Shown: positions 1-9,185, numbered from the stretch's first letter. The stretch is DNA of 64,000 bases from Oscillospiraceae bacterium (GCA_020025275.1 JAHHSI010000004.1:1-64000); one strand, 5' to 3'. The notes: generated by a model from the letters alone, not told the origin. Program-made: numbers and translations.

Positions 1-60
1 TGCCCGCCGGACCGTATCGGTTCGGCCCGGACGGCAGGATGATGGATCCGCCGGCGGCCC
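1..60 (+). repeat. Direct repeat copy 1 (98-codon unit)
   Basis: Bases 1-60 match bases 295-354 with five mismatches by eye. The offset is 294 bp, exactly 98 codons, so it marks a duplicated wall-binding module within one gene. Confidence 0.75.
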
Positions 61-362
61 CGGACCCGGATCCTGCGCCGCATCCCGACCCCGATCCGGA
101 ACCTCCGGTGCCGCCGACGCCCGCGGAGAAGAACGGGATCGTGGAAGAGAACGGAAAACTCTACTACTATGAGCATGGGGTGCTGTCCTATGCCGGTCTG
201 CTTCGGATCGGCCAAGAGTACTACTATGCCCGCACCTCCTCCGGCGAGCTCGTTACAAACCGGGAGTATTGGATCACCAAAACCAACGACCTGCTGCCGT
301 CCGGACCGTATCGGTTCGGCCCGGACGGCAAGATGATGGCTCCGCCGGCGGCCGCTCGATAA
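1..362 (+). CDS. C-terminal end of a repeat-containing cell-wall surface protein (5' end outside window)
   Basis: The reading frame is open from base 3 to the stop at 360-362, so this is the tail of a longer gene that begins before the window. It shows the end of one aromatic repeat (PYRFGPDG), a Pro/Asp-rich linker of alternating P and D residues, and one complete repeat of the type KNGIVEENGKLYYY ... EYYYARTSSG ... YWITKTN ... YRFGPDGKM. The same unit closes the large surface protein at 1168-5682, so the two genes are paralogues. Such Tyr/Gly repeats resemble choline-binding or glucan-binding wall-attachment modules; binding to the envelope is inferred. The function of the missing N-terminal part is unknown. 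Confidence 0.75.
   Translation, partial: PAGPYRFGPDGRMMDPPAAPDPDPAPHPDPDPEPPVPPTPAEKNGIVEENGKLYYYEHGVLSYAGLLRIGQEYYYARTSSGELVTNREYWITKTNDLLPSGPYRFGPDGKMMAPPAAAR
295..354 (+). repeat. Direct repeat copy 2 (98-codon unit)
   Basis: Second copy of the repeat at 1-60. The near-identity at DNA level, including third positions, suggests a recent duplication or gene conversion in the wall-binding repeats. Confidence 0.75.
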
Positions 363-379
363 AAACGCCGCGGAACTTT

Positions 380-417
380 GGCCCACTTCGGCACCGTATT
401 CATCGCTGAAGTGGGCC
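380..417 (+). terminator. Hairpin downstream of the partial surface gene, possible terminator
   Basis: A 10-bp perfect inverted repeat (ggcccacttc / gaagtgggcc) lies 18 bases after the stop codon. There is no T-run behind it, so intrinsic termination is doubtful. Confidence 0.35.
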
Positions 418-463
418 GCTTAGGGAGTAGGTCAAAAAAGACCTGTAAGGAAGGAGGAATCCC

Positions 464-1171
464 TTGGCACAGATTATACGATGGGTGTCTGCTCATTTTT
501 TGTGGGTGATGTTGGCGATCAGCACGCTGCTCTCGTGGAACTGGCTGCTGTATTTTCGGAAGCGACTGGCCATCAGCGGTCAAATGGCACTGCTGCTCTC
601 GGCGGCACATACCGTGGCCGGCGTGCTGGCGGTGAAACTGTTTGCCTTTCTTGAAGGCGTACCGGGCGGAATGAGTCTTTATGGCGCCATTTTTTTCCTT
701 CCGCTTGTCTATGCCTTGGGGGCCGCGGTGAGTAAACGCTCCGCGAAAGACGTCTTTGACGTATGTACCCTTTGCATGATCATCGCCTTCCTGCTGGCGC
801 GTTTTAACTGCCTGTACAGCGGCTGCTGTCCGGGGGCGGTGGTTCCCTGGTCTGACAGCATACGCTGGCCTACCAGGGAAGCGGAAATCCTATTTCATCT
901 GGTGCTTGCTATATGGCTCGGGAGGCGGGTCTTGCAGAAGAAAAAACCCGGAACGGTGTATCCGCTCTACATGATGTGGTATGGAGGATTCCGGTTTCTG
1001 GTGGAATTTCTGCGAGAGCAGCAGGCACTTTGCGGGCCGTTCCATATAGCGCATATTTGGTCAATTGTTTCCTTCGTAGTGGGGGCCGCTGCGTATCGAG
1101 CCATCACCCGCTCGACGAAGGGAGCGGTGCGCCAAAAATCCAAAAAGGGAAAGAGAGGAATCACTGCATGA
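464..1171 (+). CDS. Prolipoprotein diacylglyceryl transferase (Lgt)-like membrane protein
   Basis: A 235-residue polytopic membrane protein that resembles the Lgt family, which moves diacylglycerol from phosphatidylglycerol to lipobox cysteines. Visible family-like elements are GGMSLYGAIFF (about 66-76), RFNCLYSGCCPG (about 111-122), WPTREAE and the C-terminal YPLYMMWYGGFRFLVEFLRE. Canonical Lgt has a GRxGNFxNxE signature; here the Glu position is in a Cys-rich GCC stretch, as in Lgt paralogues of uncertain activity. TTG start chosen because AAGGAGGA sits 5-10 bases upstream. Its stop overlaps the ATG of the large surface protein (ATGA), so the two are probably translated together, although that partner has no lipobox. 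Real substrate unknown. Confidence 0.65.
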   Translation: MAQIIRWVSAHFLWVMLAISTLLSWNWLLYFRKRLAISGQMALLLSAAHTVAGVLAVKLFAFLEGVPGGMSLYGAIFFLPLVYALGAAVSKRSAKDVFDVCTLCMIIAFLLARFNCLYSGCCPGAVVPWSDSIRWPTREAEILFHLVLAIWLGRRVLQKKKPGTVYPLYMMWYGGFRFLVEFLREQQALCGPFHIAHIWSIVSFVVGAAAYRAITRSTKGAVRQKSKKGKRGITA

Positions 1172-4100
1172 AAAAACAGGAGAGAAGACGGTTCTGGGCA
1201 ATGCTCTTGACGATTGTATTGACGTTAGGGCTGCTGCCGGTATCCGCCTATGCGGCAAATGGGCGTTTGCAAGTCCTGCAAGGACAGATCACAGTGGACT
1301 ATGAGGGGAAAAATGCCAAGGCCACGGCGGCAAACGATGTCGTCACGGCAGAGGCCTATGCCACATTTAACTCGAACTGTTCAGGAGGGAACTTTCGCGC
1401 AGATACAACGACGCTGACGGTGGCCAATGCCTCCGCTGCGGCGGCCACCATGGTGTTTGACTATGCGCCGGACCTCAACGGCGGCTCTATGGAACTCGAT
1501 GGCAAGGCAATTACCGGGAGCGGTACATTTTCCAAAGAGATTCCGTCCGGCGGAAGCGTTGTCCTCAAGATCACAAGCCCTTCGGACAAGAAAGAGCCGG
1601 CTAAGGTCACGCTGCGCAACTTTGCGCTGGTCAGTGGCGGCGAGCTTGACGTTACAGTACTGGCTCCGCAGCACGGCAGTGCGACGGTCAACGGGACTCC
1701 GGTCACAACGGATACGACGGTGAAAACGACGTATGACCAGGGCGTTGCCCTGACGGCCGTCCCCAATCAGGGCTATGATTTCGTTGGTTGGGTCGATGCC
1801 CGTGATGCCGTGGTGATGAAGGCTTCCGACGGGACGCTGCACCCGACCGGAAACACGACGGTGCGTCCGTGGTTTGTTCCGTCCGGAACTGCGATCTTCG
1901 GCGTGGGAGAACGTATTTTTGACGATCTCAATCAGGCGGCCGCGGCGGCAAATCATGGAAATGAAAAGAAAATCGTGCTGCTAAATAGTGGTACACTTTT
2001 CGCCGGAACCTATACCATCCCGGCAGGCGTCACACTGCTGATTCCATTTGACGAATGGGGTACCTGCTACAAAGCGTCTCCCGAGGCGGTGAATGCAGCA
2101 TCGGGCGGGCAGAAGGTTTTTCGCAAACTGACGATGGCCGACGGTGCAAAGCTGGTGGTTGACGGGGAACTCAGTGTCAGTGCCAAGCACGGATCGGCCG
2201 CCGGCGGCCGGCCGATGGGAGTGATCGGCGCCTATGGCCAGATCGAACTGCAGGCACAGGCTGAGATAACGATCCATCAGAAGGCGGCTCTGTATGCCTG
2301 GGGATTTCTTACCGGCTCCGGCCATGTGATTGCAAAATCCGGTGCCACCGTCTATGAACTCTTTCAGCTCACGGATTTTCGCGGCGGCTCTGCATCCATG
2401 ACTTGCTTGGATACACAAAAAAAGCACTTCCCCTTCGGTCAGTACTATGTCCAGAATATCGAGGCCCCCATTACATATGAGACGGGGGCAAATGAGATCG
2501 TGGTGGGCTCAGTTACCGCTATGGGGAAAACAATCTCACTATCTCCTAAATTTGTCGGAAAGGGAGGACTTTTCGAGCAGAACAGCGGTACCCTGACCAA
2601 GTGGTATGATCCACAGCTTGACCAGCTGCAGGTTGCCGTGGACGGCTCGGTTTCCCTGAGCAGTATTCAGGTCAAGTTTGCAGGTGTCAATGCCAACTCC
2701 GCCGACTATAATCTGCCCATCAACAATGTGATGCTTCATATCCGCAGCGGTGAAGTGATCAATGGGCAGGATGTGGAATTCCTGCCGGACAGCGGTATTC
2801 GGGTCTACCCCGGTGCTGCCCTGAACATCACCAAGGCAGGAGAAATCTATCTCATTGATCGGGCCGATTGGGGCAACTTTGTCTGGCATAATGGGGATAA
2901 AAAACTATCTCCGCTGGTGTACTCGCCCACCCGCGGTGCCAATCAGCGCACCGGGGAGACCATGGACTCTGCGCTGCTGGATGTGAACGGAACGGTTCAA
3001 GTGGACGGCATCTTGAAGACCAGTGCCTCCGGTGCGGATGTGATTTCCTCGGCGGGCGGCGGTCAGATCAATTTCAATTCGGCCGATCAGGCAAGCCACG
3101 TCTGGCATTATCTTCAGTCTCCCAATAAATGGGCGGAGATCCCGGTGGTTTCTGCAAAGCTCAAAAATGCCGACGGCACTGTGGTAGAGACGGCCAATCA
3201 TACAGCGGGGACCACCTATCGCTATGCACAGGGGCGGTGGATCGATCCCCATACGGCAGCGTACACCATTCTCTGGAAAAATGAGGATGGCACCGTGCTG
3301 GAAACGGACAGCCAGGTGCCTTACGGCACCATGCCCACCTACGATGGCGCCGTGCCTTCCAAGGCACCGGATGCCCGGTATACCTATACTTTCGCCGGGT
3401 GGACGCCTGCCGTGGTGCCGGCGTCCGGGGATGCCGTATATACGGCCACATACACCGCCCAGCCCCATGTATATACTGTGACTTGGGTGGATTGGGACGA
3501 CACAGTGCTGGAAGTAGACGAGGGTGTGCCCTATGGTGCCGTTCCCACCTATGATGGCCCGGAACCGACCCGCGCAGCGGATGCGGAGTTTACCTATACC
3601 TTTGCCGGATGGGACATCAAGGCAGAGCCAAAGTCTCTTGCCGGAGCGGGACCGCTGGGCCCGGTGACGGCCAATATGACCTATCAGGCCACCTATGAGG
3701 CAAAGCGCAATATCTATACGGTGACATGGCTGGATGAGGATGGAAAGACGGTACTGTCCGCCACGCAGGTGGAATACGGGACCATTCCTACCTATGACGG
3801 AGTGCCCACGAAGGCGCCGGATGCCCAGTATACCTATACCTTTGCCGGATGGACGCCTGCGGTTGTGGCCGTGACCGGCGATGCCGCCTATACGGCGACC
3901 TTCCAAGAGGCGCTCAATGCGTATACCGTGACATGGAAGAACTGGGACGGCGCCGTGCTGGAAACCGATGTCGATGTGCCGTATGGAAGATTGCCGGCCT
4001 ATGATGGTCCGGTGCCTGTCCGTGCAGGAGATGCACGATACAGCTATGCCTTTATCGGATGGGATGTAGAGGTTGCGCCGGTAACCGGTGACGTGATCTA

Positions 4101-5682
4101 TACGGCGGTGTTCCGGCAGAGCGTCAACACCTACACCATTACCTGGAAGGACGAGGATGGGTCTGTGCTGCAGAGCACGCAGGTGGCGTATGGCGACATA
4201 CCCGGCTATCGGGGCGCACAGCCCGGCAAGGCACCGGACGCCCAGTATACCTATACCTTCGCCGGATGGACGCCTGCAGTTGTGGCAGTAACCGGAGAGG
4301 CCATCTATACCGCCACATACAGCAAGACCACCAATGCGTATACTGTGACATGGAAGAACGAGGATGGGACAACGCTGGAAACCGATGCGAATGTTCCCTA
4401 TGGCACGCTGCCGACGTTTGATACCGCTGTACCCGCCAAGGAAAGCGACGACCCCTTTTTTGTCTATCAGTTTGCGGGCTGGGATCAGGAAATCACAGCC
4501 GTGACCGGTGATGTGACCTATACGGCAGTCTTTGAGAAGGTTGGCAGGAACGGGTGGGTGACAGATGCGGTCGGAACCACCTATCTGAAAAACGGTGAGC
4601 AGTGCTACAAGGACACGTGGGCGGGCATCGAGGCGGACACTTACTTCTTTGACGCCAACGGCTACCTCGTCAAGGGGCTCTATGAAACCACGGCGCAGGA
4701 CGGCAGTCACCGGGCAATTTTCATCTTTGATGGCGAAACCGGCGTTTTCCAAAGCGAACAGAGCGGGCTATATGATCTGGGGAAGGACACCTATTGGACA
4801 AAGAACGGTGAGGTCATGGCATATCCCGGTCTGGTCAAGGTTGGGGATGTGTACTACTACTTTGAGGCCGACCATAAGGCGGTGAAGAGTGAAACGGACA
4901 AGCCGGTGCCCCACTATGTGGAAAAGACCAATGGCCTGGCACTTCCGAGGTGTATGTATGCCTTTGATCAGAGTGGTGTGATCGTCCACGATACAGATAC
5001 CACGCTGCAGGGGATCAAGAAGGCGTCGGACGATCAGAAGCTCTATCTCTTTGTGGACGGCGTCAAGATCTGCTGGGGCCTCTTTGCATGGAACGGAGCG
5101 TACTACTACGCAAGAACATCCAGCGGCGCCATTGTTCACGACACCACCTACTGGATTTCCCAGACCAACGGCCTGCCCGTGGAAGAGGGCTCGTACCGCT
5201 TTGATCCTGCGGGGAAGATGGTGCTGCCGGATCTCACAAAGAATGGGATCATCGCCGAAAACGGAAGCCTCTGGTACTATGTAAACGGGAAGCTGTCCTA
5301 TGCCGGCCTTATGAAGATCGACGGCAGCTACTACTATGTGCGCAGCAATGGCGAAGTCGTGCACGATCGTGCCTATTGGACCACCAAGACCAATGGATTG
5401 CTGCCGGAAGCCACCTATGAATTTGGCTCGGACGGCAAGATGATCGTCAAGGAACCAGAGAGTGTCAAAAACGGCATCGTTGCGGAGAAAGGCAGCGTTT
5501 ACTACTATGAAAACGGCGTGCTTGCGCCGGTGGGGCTCGTGAAAATCGGAAACGATTATTACTATGCCCGTACCTCCAGTGCAGAGATTGTACGGGGACG
5601 TGGGTACTGGGTGACGAAAACCAACGGGCTGATGAAAGAGGGAATGTATCAGTTTGACAGTACCGGAGCGATGATTCGGTAA
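1168..5682 (+). CDS. Large secreted surface protein with InlB B-repeats and wall-binding repeats
   Basis: A 1504-residue exported protein. Start chosen at 1168 because it gives a typical signal peptide (KKQERRR, hydrophobic core, cleavage after AYA near residue 29) and overlaps the upstream stop as ATGA. In order: signal peptide; one divergent InlB-like module (about 158-238, GYDFVGW); a long region rich in beta-strand and Gly that may form a beta-helix (about 240-690); six tandem InlB B-type (Flg_new) repeats of roughly 68 residues (about 699-1126, YTVTWK ... YTFAGW ... YTA); and aromatic wall-binding repeats to the C-terminus (KNGIIAENG, YYYARTSSG, YWTTKTNG). No LPxTG motif was seen, so attachment is probably by the C-terminal repeats. 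Adhesin or matrix protein is an inference from architecture. No catalytic domain recognised. Confidence 0.8.
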   Translation: MKKQERRRFWAMLLTIVLTLGLLPVSAYAANGRLQVLQGQITVDYEGKNAKATAANDVVTAEAYATFNSNCSGGNFRADTTTLTVANASAAAATMVFDYAPDLNGGSMELDGKAITGSGTFSKEIPSGGSVVLKITSPSDKKEPAKVTLRNFALVSGGELDVTVLAPQHGSATVNGTPVTTDTTVKTTYDQGVALTAVPNQGYDFVGWVDARDAVVMKASDGTLHPTGNTTVRPWFVPSGTAIFGVGERIFDDLNQAAAAANHGNEKKIVLLNSGTLFAGTYTIPAGVTLLIPFDEWGTCYKASPEAVNAASGGQKVFRKLTMADGAKLVVDGELSVSAKHGSAAGGRPMGVIGAYGQIELQAQAEITIHQKAALYAWGFLTGSGHVIAKSGATVYELFQLTDFRGGSASMTCLDTQKKHFPFGQYYVQNIEAPITYETGANEIVVGSVTAMGKTISLSPKFVGKGGLFEQNSGTLTKWYDPQLDQLQVAVDGSVSLSSIQVKFAGVNANSADYNLPINNVMLHIRSGEVINGQDVEFLPDSGIRVYPGAALNITKAGEIYLIDRADWGNFVWHNGDKKLSPLVYSPTRGANQRTGETMDSALLDVNGTVQVDGILKTSASGADVISSAGGGQINFNSADQASHVWHYLQSPNKWAEIPVVSAKLKNADGTVVETANHTAGTTYRYAQGRWIDPHTAAYTILWKNEDGTVLETDSQVPYGTMPTYDGAVPSKAPDARYTYTFAGWTPAVVPASGDAVYTATYTAQPHVYTVTWVDWDDTVLEVDEGVPYGAVPTYDGPEPTRAADAEFTYTFAGWDIKAEPKSLAGAGPLGPVTANMTYQATYEAKRNIYTVTWLDEDGKTVLSATQVEYGTIPTYDGVPTKAPDAQYTYTFAGWTPAVVAVTGDAAYTATFQEALNAYTVTWKNWDGAVLETDVDVPYGRLPAYDGPVPVRAGDARYSYAFIGWDVEVAPVTGDVIYTAVFRQSVNTYTITWKDEDGSVLQSTQVAYGDIPGYRGAQPGKAPDAQYTYTFAGWTPAVVAVTGEAIYTATYSKTTNAYTVTWKNEDGTTLETDANVPYGTLPTFDTAVPAKESDDPFFVYQFAGWDQEITAVTGDVTYTAVFEKVGRNGWVTDAVGTTYLKNGEQCYKDTWAGIEADTYFFDANGYLVKGLYETTAQDGSHRAIFIFDGETGVFQSEQSGLYDLGKDTYWTKNGEVMAYPGLVKVGDVYYYFEADHKAVKSETDKPVPHYVEKTNGLALPRCMYAFDQSGVIVHDTDTTLQGIKKASDDQKLYLFVDGVKICWGLFAWNGAYYYARTSSGAIVHDTTYWISQTNGLPVEEGSYRFDPAGKMVLPDLTKNGIIAENGSLWYYVNGKLSYAGLMKIDGSYYYVRSNGEVVHDRAYWTTKTNGLLPEATYEFGSDGKMIVKEPESVKNGIVAEKGSVYYYENGVLAPVGLVKIGNDYYYARTSSAEIVRGRGYWVTKTNGLMKEGMYQFDSTGAMIR
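3262..4545 (+). repeat. Six tandem InlB B-type (Flg_new) protein repeats
   Basis: Six in-frame units each begin YT(V/I/L)(T/L)W, contain VPYG or VEYG, then YTFAGW or a variant, and end YTA(T/V)(Y/F). Unit 2 is longer through an insertion before VTANMTYQATY. Units 1, 3 and 5 share KAPDA and FAGWTPAVV, whereas 2, 4 and 6 have GWD variants, suggesting an ancestral two-unit duplication. Confidence 0.8.
4546..5679 (+). repeat. C-terminal aromatic wall-binding repeats
   Basis: Several imperfect repeats with KNG(I/V)(I/V), YYY, YWxxKTNGL and YxFDxxGKM motifs fill the last 380 residues. They match the repeat in the partial gene at 1-362. Confidence 0.7.
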
Positions 5683-5698
5683 CGATCCGACCGGAGAG

Positions 5699-5741
5699 GA
5701 GGGCAGGCCGCTGCCGCCGGTGGCAGCGGTCTGCCCTCTTT
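5699..5741 (+). terminator. Intrinsic terminator after the large surface gene
   Basis: A 17-bp GC-rich stem with one G-U pair (gagggcaggccgctgcc / ggcagcggtctgccctc) is followed by a short T-run, 17 bases after the stop. Confidence 0.7.
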
Positions 5742-5770
5742 GATAGACTCGTGCAGGAAAGGCAGGCGTG

Positions 5771-6592
5771 ATGGGGGATTTACAGGTGTTGGTGGCAGCA
5801 ATGCATCAGGTGGATTTGGCGTTGGCGGCGCAGATGAATCTGCAGTGCGATGCCATCATAGCCAATCAGGCTGACCGGGAAGAGATCACAGACGAAACCG
5901 GGCCTGGGGGAACGACGAAGATGCTGACCACAAAAACGCGGGGGGTTGGTTTGAACCGGAATATAGCACTGCTCGCCGCCACAAGTGAGATCGTCCTCTT
6001 TGCCGATGACGATGTGACCTATTATGACGGAATGCCCGCACAGGTCCTGAAGGCGTTTCGGGAGAATCCGGATGCAGATGTCATCCTCTTCAGCATGGAT
6101 TACGCGCGGGGCGGGCAGATCATCGAACGGAGACATCTGCCCCATAAAAGACTCCATGTGTGGAACGCTATGCGCTATGGCGCAGTCTCTATGGCGGCGC
6201 GGCGGCGGGCGCTTTTGCAGGGCAATATCACGTTCCATCAGCTCTTTGGCGGCGGGTGCATTTACAATTCAGGGGAGGACAGCCTGTTTTTGAAGGCGTG
6301 TTTTGATAAAGGACTTCATATCTACACCCACCCGTATGTGCTGGGAATTTGCAGCAGAGACCATTCCACATGGTTTTGCGGCTGCAATGAAAAATATTTT
6401 TATGACAAAGGTGCTTTGATGGGGTACCTTTTTCCGAAACTCAAATATGCGATGACGTTGTATTTTGCATTACACGTAAAGAAGAAAACAGACATTGCCT
6501 GCCCGGACAGGATCCGCTGGATGTACCGGGGACTGCGCGGCGGCCGGGCAATGCGTTCATATGAGGATCGTTTACAGAAAGAAAAGCCGTAG
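5771..6592 (+). CDS. Glycosyltransferase family 2-like protein (exopolysaccharide cluster)
   Basis: A 273-residue GT-A-type glycosyltransferase that presumably adds a sugar to a lipid-linked repeat unit. Near residues 79-81 the motif FADDDVTY is the Asp cluster (DxD-like) that binds the metal and nucleotide-sugar, preceded by RGVGLNRNIAL, typical of GT2 enzymes that recognise the nucleotide donor. No membrane segments are clear, so it likely acts at the inner face of the membrane. ATG 5771 is preferred; a GTG three bases earlier is an alternative. First gene of the polysaccharide block after the terminator at 5741. Sugar specificity cannot be read. Confidence 0.75.
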   Translation: MGDLQVLVAAMHQVDLALAAQMNLQCDAIIANQADREEITDETGPGGTTKMLTTKTRGVGLNRNIALLAATSEIVLFADDDVTYYDGMPAQVLKAFRENPDADVILFSMDYARGGQIIERRHLPHKRLHVWNAMRYGAVSMAARRRALLQGNITFHQLFGGGCIYNSGEDSLFLKACFDKGLHIYTHPYVLGICSRDHSTWFCGCNEKYFYDKGALMGYLFPKLKYAMTLYFALHVKKKTDIACPDRIRWMYRGLRGGRAMRSYEDRLQKEKP

Positions 6593-6617
6593 GGAGCAGG
6601 GCAGATCTGGAGGACCC

Positions 6618-7799
6618 ATGGGGAGAACGCAGATGAAAAAAATTCTGATCGTCAACAACAATATGAACATCGGCGGCATCCAAAAAAGTCTCTGTAATTT
6701 GCTCTGGGCCATCCACGGGCAGTATCAGATCACGCTTTTTCTCTTTTCGGCACAAGGGGCATATCGGAAGGAGATTCCGCCGGATGTGCAGGTGATTTCG
6801 TGCACATCCCGGTATCGTCTGCTGGGGATGAGCCAGCGAGAGTGCCGGGGGCGAACACGACTTTTGCGGGGGTGTTTTGCTGCGATGTGTCGGCTGTGGG
6901 GGCGGGAGCGGCTCATGCCTCTCATTCAGCGAAGCCAAGCCATGCTGACGGAGGACTATGATTGTGCCATCTCCTATATGCATGGTGGAAATCCCCGCCA
7001 TTTCTACGGCGGCACCAATGAATTTGTGCTCAATAACGTCCGTGCCGTACAAAAAGTGGCGTTTTTACACGGAGATTTTCAGAAATGCGGCGGAAACACG
7101 CCGTACAATCGGCAGCTCTACGGCCAATTCGATTGGATCGCAGCCTGCTCGGAAGGGTGCCGGCGGGCGTTTGCGGCGGCAGTGCCGGCACTTGCGGATC
7201 GGTGTATCGTCGTTCCCAATTGTCACTGCTACGAAAAAGTCCGCGCCTGCGCCGGAGACCACCCGGTGCAGTATAGCGCGGATTCCATACACGCGCTGGT
7301 GGTGGCAAGGCTTGCCCATGAAAAAGGGGTGGAGCGTGCGATTGCGGCGGCCGTCGCGGCCGGGAAGGATGGCTATGCCATAGAACTCCACATCGTGGGC
7401 CGCGGCGCCAAAGAACAGGAACTGAAAGAACAGGTGCAGCGTACCGGCGGCGAGGCATATGTGCATTTTTACGGAGAGCAGGAAAATCCCTATCGGTTTA
7501 TGCCGGGTGCTGATTTTCTGTGGCTTACGTCTTACCATGAAGCCGCACCGATGGTGATCGAGGAGGCGGCGTGTCTGGGTCTGCCCACACTTTCGACGCG
7601 GACAAGTTCCAGCAAGGAAATGGTGGAAGAACGTGGGTGCGGCTGGGTCTGCGACAATACGCAGGAGGGGATTGAAAAGGCACTGCGGACATTGTTGCAG
7701 CGACCGGAACTGCTGATCCAGCAGCGAGAAAAAATGCGGGCGTACCGATGTGACAATACAAAAGCAATCAAGGAAATTACTGCACTTTTGGGGACATGA
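6618..7799 (+). CDS. Glycosyltransferase family 4 (GT-B fold)
   Basis: A 393-residue GT-B glycosyltransferase. The N-terminal Rossmann half starts KKILIVNNNMNIGGIQKSL, with the glycine loop that contacts the acceptor; the C-terminal half carries VVARLAHEKGVERAI and EAAPMVIEEAACLGLPTL (about 308-325), the E-x7-E motif of GT4 retaining enzymes. Start at 6618 has GGAGG five bases upstream; a second in-frame ATG at 6633 is also preceded by a GGGGAG. Lies 25 bp after the GT2 gene. Probably adds one sugar of the capsule repeat unit; substrate unknown. Confidence 0.8.
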   Translation: MGRTQMKKILIVNNNMNIGGIQKSLCNLLWAIHGQYQITLFLFSAQGAYRKEIPPDVQVISCTSRYRLLGMSQRECRGRTRLLRGCFAAMCRLWGRERLMPLIQRSQAMLTEDYDCAISYMHGGNPRHFYGGTNEFVLNNVRAVQKVAFLHGDFQKCGGNTPYNRQLYGQFDWIAACSEGCRRAFAAAVPALADRCIVVPNCHCYEKVRACAGDHPVQYSADSIHALVVARLAHEKGVERAIAAAVAAGKDGYAIELHIVGRGAKEQELKEQVQRTGGEAYVHFYGEQENPYRFMPGADFLWLTSYHEAAPMVIEEAACLGLPTLSTRTSSSKEMVEERGCGWVCDNTQEGIEKALRTLLQRPELLIQQREKMRAYRCDNTKAIKEITALLGT

Positions 7800-7880
7800 T
7801 GTGGACATAGGGGACGGCGATGCCAAGGGAGGCGTGGCTATAGCGCAGGCCTTTCTGCCGGGACAAAAGAGGGAGAATGG

Positions 7881-9185
7881 ATGCCTAAGTTATTGATGAT
7901 CTCGCACAGCGGATTTTCGGATGAAAATGCCAATGGGATTACCATGAAAAATCTGCTGTCTGCATGGACAGCAGAGGAAAAAGCGGAGCTGTATTTTGAT
8001 GTGCAGCCGCCGGATTTTCGTGCGGCGTCTGCCTGTTTTCGTGTTACGGATCTGCAGATGCTGCGCTCCTTTTTAGGGAAAAAGAGCCGACATATCTTTT
8101 TTCCGGGCGGGGAGGACGGAGGAGCAAGTGAAGACATGCCGGCGTCCGGATCTTGCGGGAGCGGCGCCCCAAAAATACCGGCGGGCCTGAAACGCCTGAA
8201 GTATTGCTTTCCTGTCAAATGGCTTCGTGAGCTTCTGTGGATGTGGGGGCCGTGGGGAAAACGTGCCATGGAGACGTGGGTCGATACGGTGGCGCCGGAG
8301 GCCATGATCTACATGGTGGGAGAAAGCATCTTTATGGATCGGCTGGTTTTGCGTCTGGTGAAAAGAGTGGGCAAACCGCTGATCCTATACCACAGTGAGG
8401 CATATCGGATCATCCCGCTGTCAGAGCGACACGGGATCGAGCGGGCCTATTATCGTCAGACGTCCCGGCTCTATCAGCAGCTGAACGATGCAGCCGCTCT
8501 GGTTATTTATAATAGCGCGATGTTGCAATGTGCCTATGAAAATCAGTATCCGGGAACGGAAGGGATGGTGGCCTATAATAGTGCTGTCTGTGATTTTCGG
8601 CCCTATGTGCCGTCGGAGGAGAAAGCACAGCAGATCGTCTATTTCGGAAATACCGGTGTGGGGCGCGTTGATTCGCTGATCGCAGTTGCTCAGGCGCTGG
8701 AAACCATCGATCCGGCACTGGAGATCCAGGTGTATGGAACGGCGCAAGGGGAAGACCTTGAGAAATTACGATGCACGCGGGGAATTCGGTATCATGGGTT
8801 TGTGCCGCCGGCACAGCTGCACGGCATTATCGAGCAGGCGGATCTTCTGCTGCACGTCGAGAGTTTCGATGAGAAGATCCGAAAAAAGCTGCGCTATGCC
8901 TTTTCAACAAAAATTGCACAGTGCCTCTGTGCCGGGAGATGTCTGGTGACCTTTGCGCCGATGGACACGGCATCGACGCAATATCTGGCCTCGCTGCACG
9001 GCGCTGCCGCCGTGGTCTGCCGGCAGGAAAACCTGCGTGCGATGCTGGAAGTGTTGGTGAACGATGCGGCAGTGCGCGCTGCCTATGCAGCGCGTGCACT
9101 GGACGCAGGGAAGAAAAATCACGCGATGGAGAAAACGTCCGGCTGCGTGCGGAAAAGGATGGAAGAACGACTTCGGCTGAAATGA
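7881..9185 (+). CDS. Glycosyltransferase, GT-B type, of the polysaccharide cluster
   Basis: A 434-residue protein whose C-terminal half reads as a GT4-like domain: YFGNTGVGRVDSL near 253, QVYGTAQGEDLEKL, a second-strand GFVPPAQLHGII, and FSTKIAQCLCAGRCLVTF, where the E-x7-E element is degenerate. The N-terminal half, PKLLMISHSGFSDENANGITMKN, is a Rossmann-like start with the glycine loop. A Gly/Ser/Pro-rich stretch at about 75-97 may be a flexible loop. An AGAGGGAG ribosome site precedes the ATG. Its TGA overlaps the next ATG. Donor and acceptor unknown. Confidence 0.7.
   Translation: MPKLLMISHSGFSDENANGITMKNLLSAWTAEEKAELYFDVQPPDFRAASACFRVTDLQMLRSFLGKKSRHIFFPGGEDGGASEDMPASGSCGSGAPKIPAGLKRLKYCFPVKWLRELLWMWGPWGKRAMETWVDTVAPEAMIYMVGESIFMDRLVLRLVKRVGKPLILYHSEAYRIIPLSERHGIERAYYRQTSRLYQQLNDAAALVIYNSAMLQCAYENQYPGTEGMVAYNSAVCDFRPYVPSEEKAQQIVYFGNTGVGRVDSLIAVAQALETIDPALEIQVYGTAQGEDLEKLRCTRGIRYHGFVPPAQLHGIIEQADLLLHVESFDEKIRKKLRYAFSTKIAQCLCAGRCLVTFAPMDTASTQYLASLHGAAAVVCRQENLRAMLEVLVNDAAVRAAYAARALDAGKKNHAMEKTSGCVRKRMEERLRLK

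Noticed and set aside
2905..4752. A 615-codon minus-strand frame opposite the InlB repeats
   Set aside because: It mirrors the repeat codons of the plus-strand gene, is Arg/His/Ile-rich and shows no domain.
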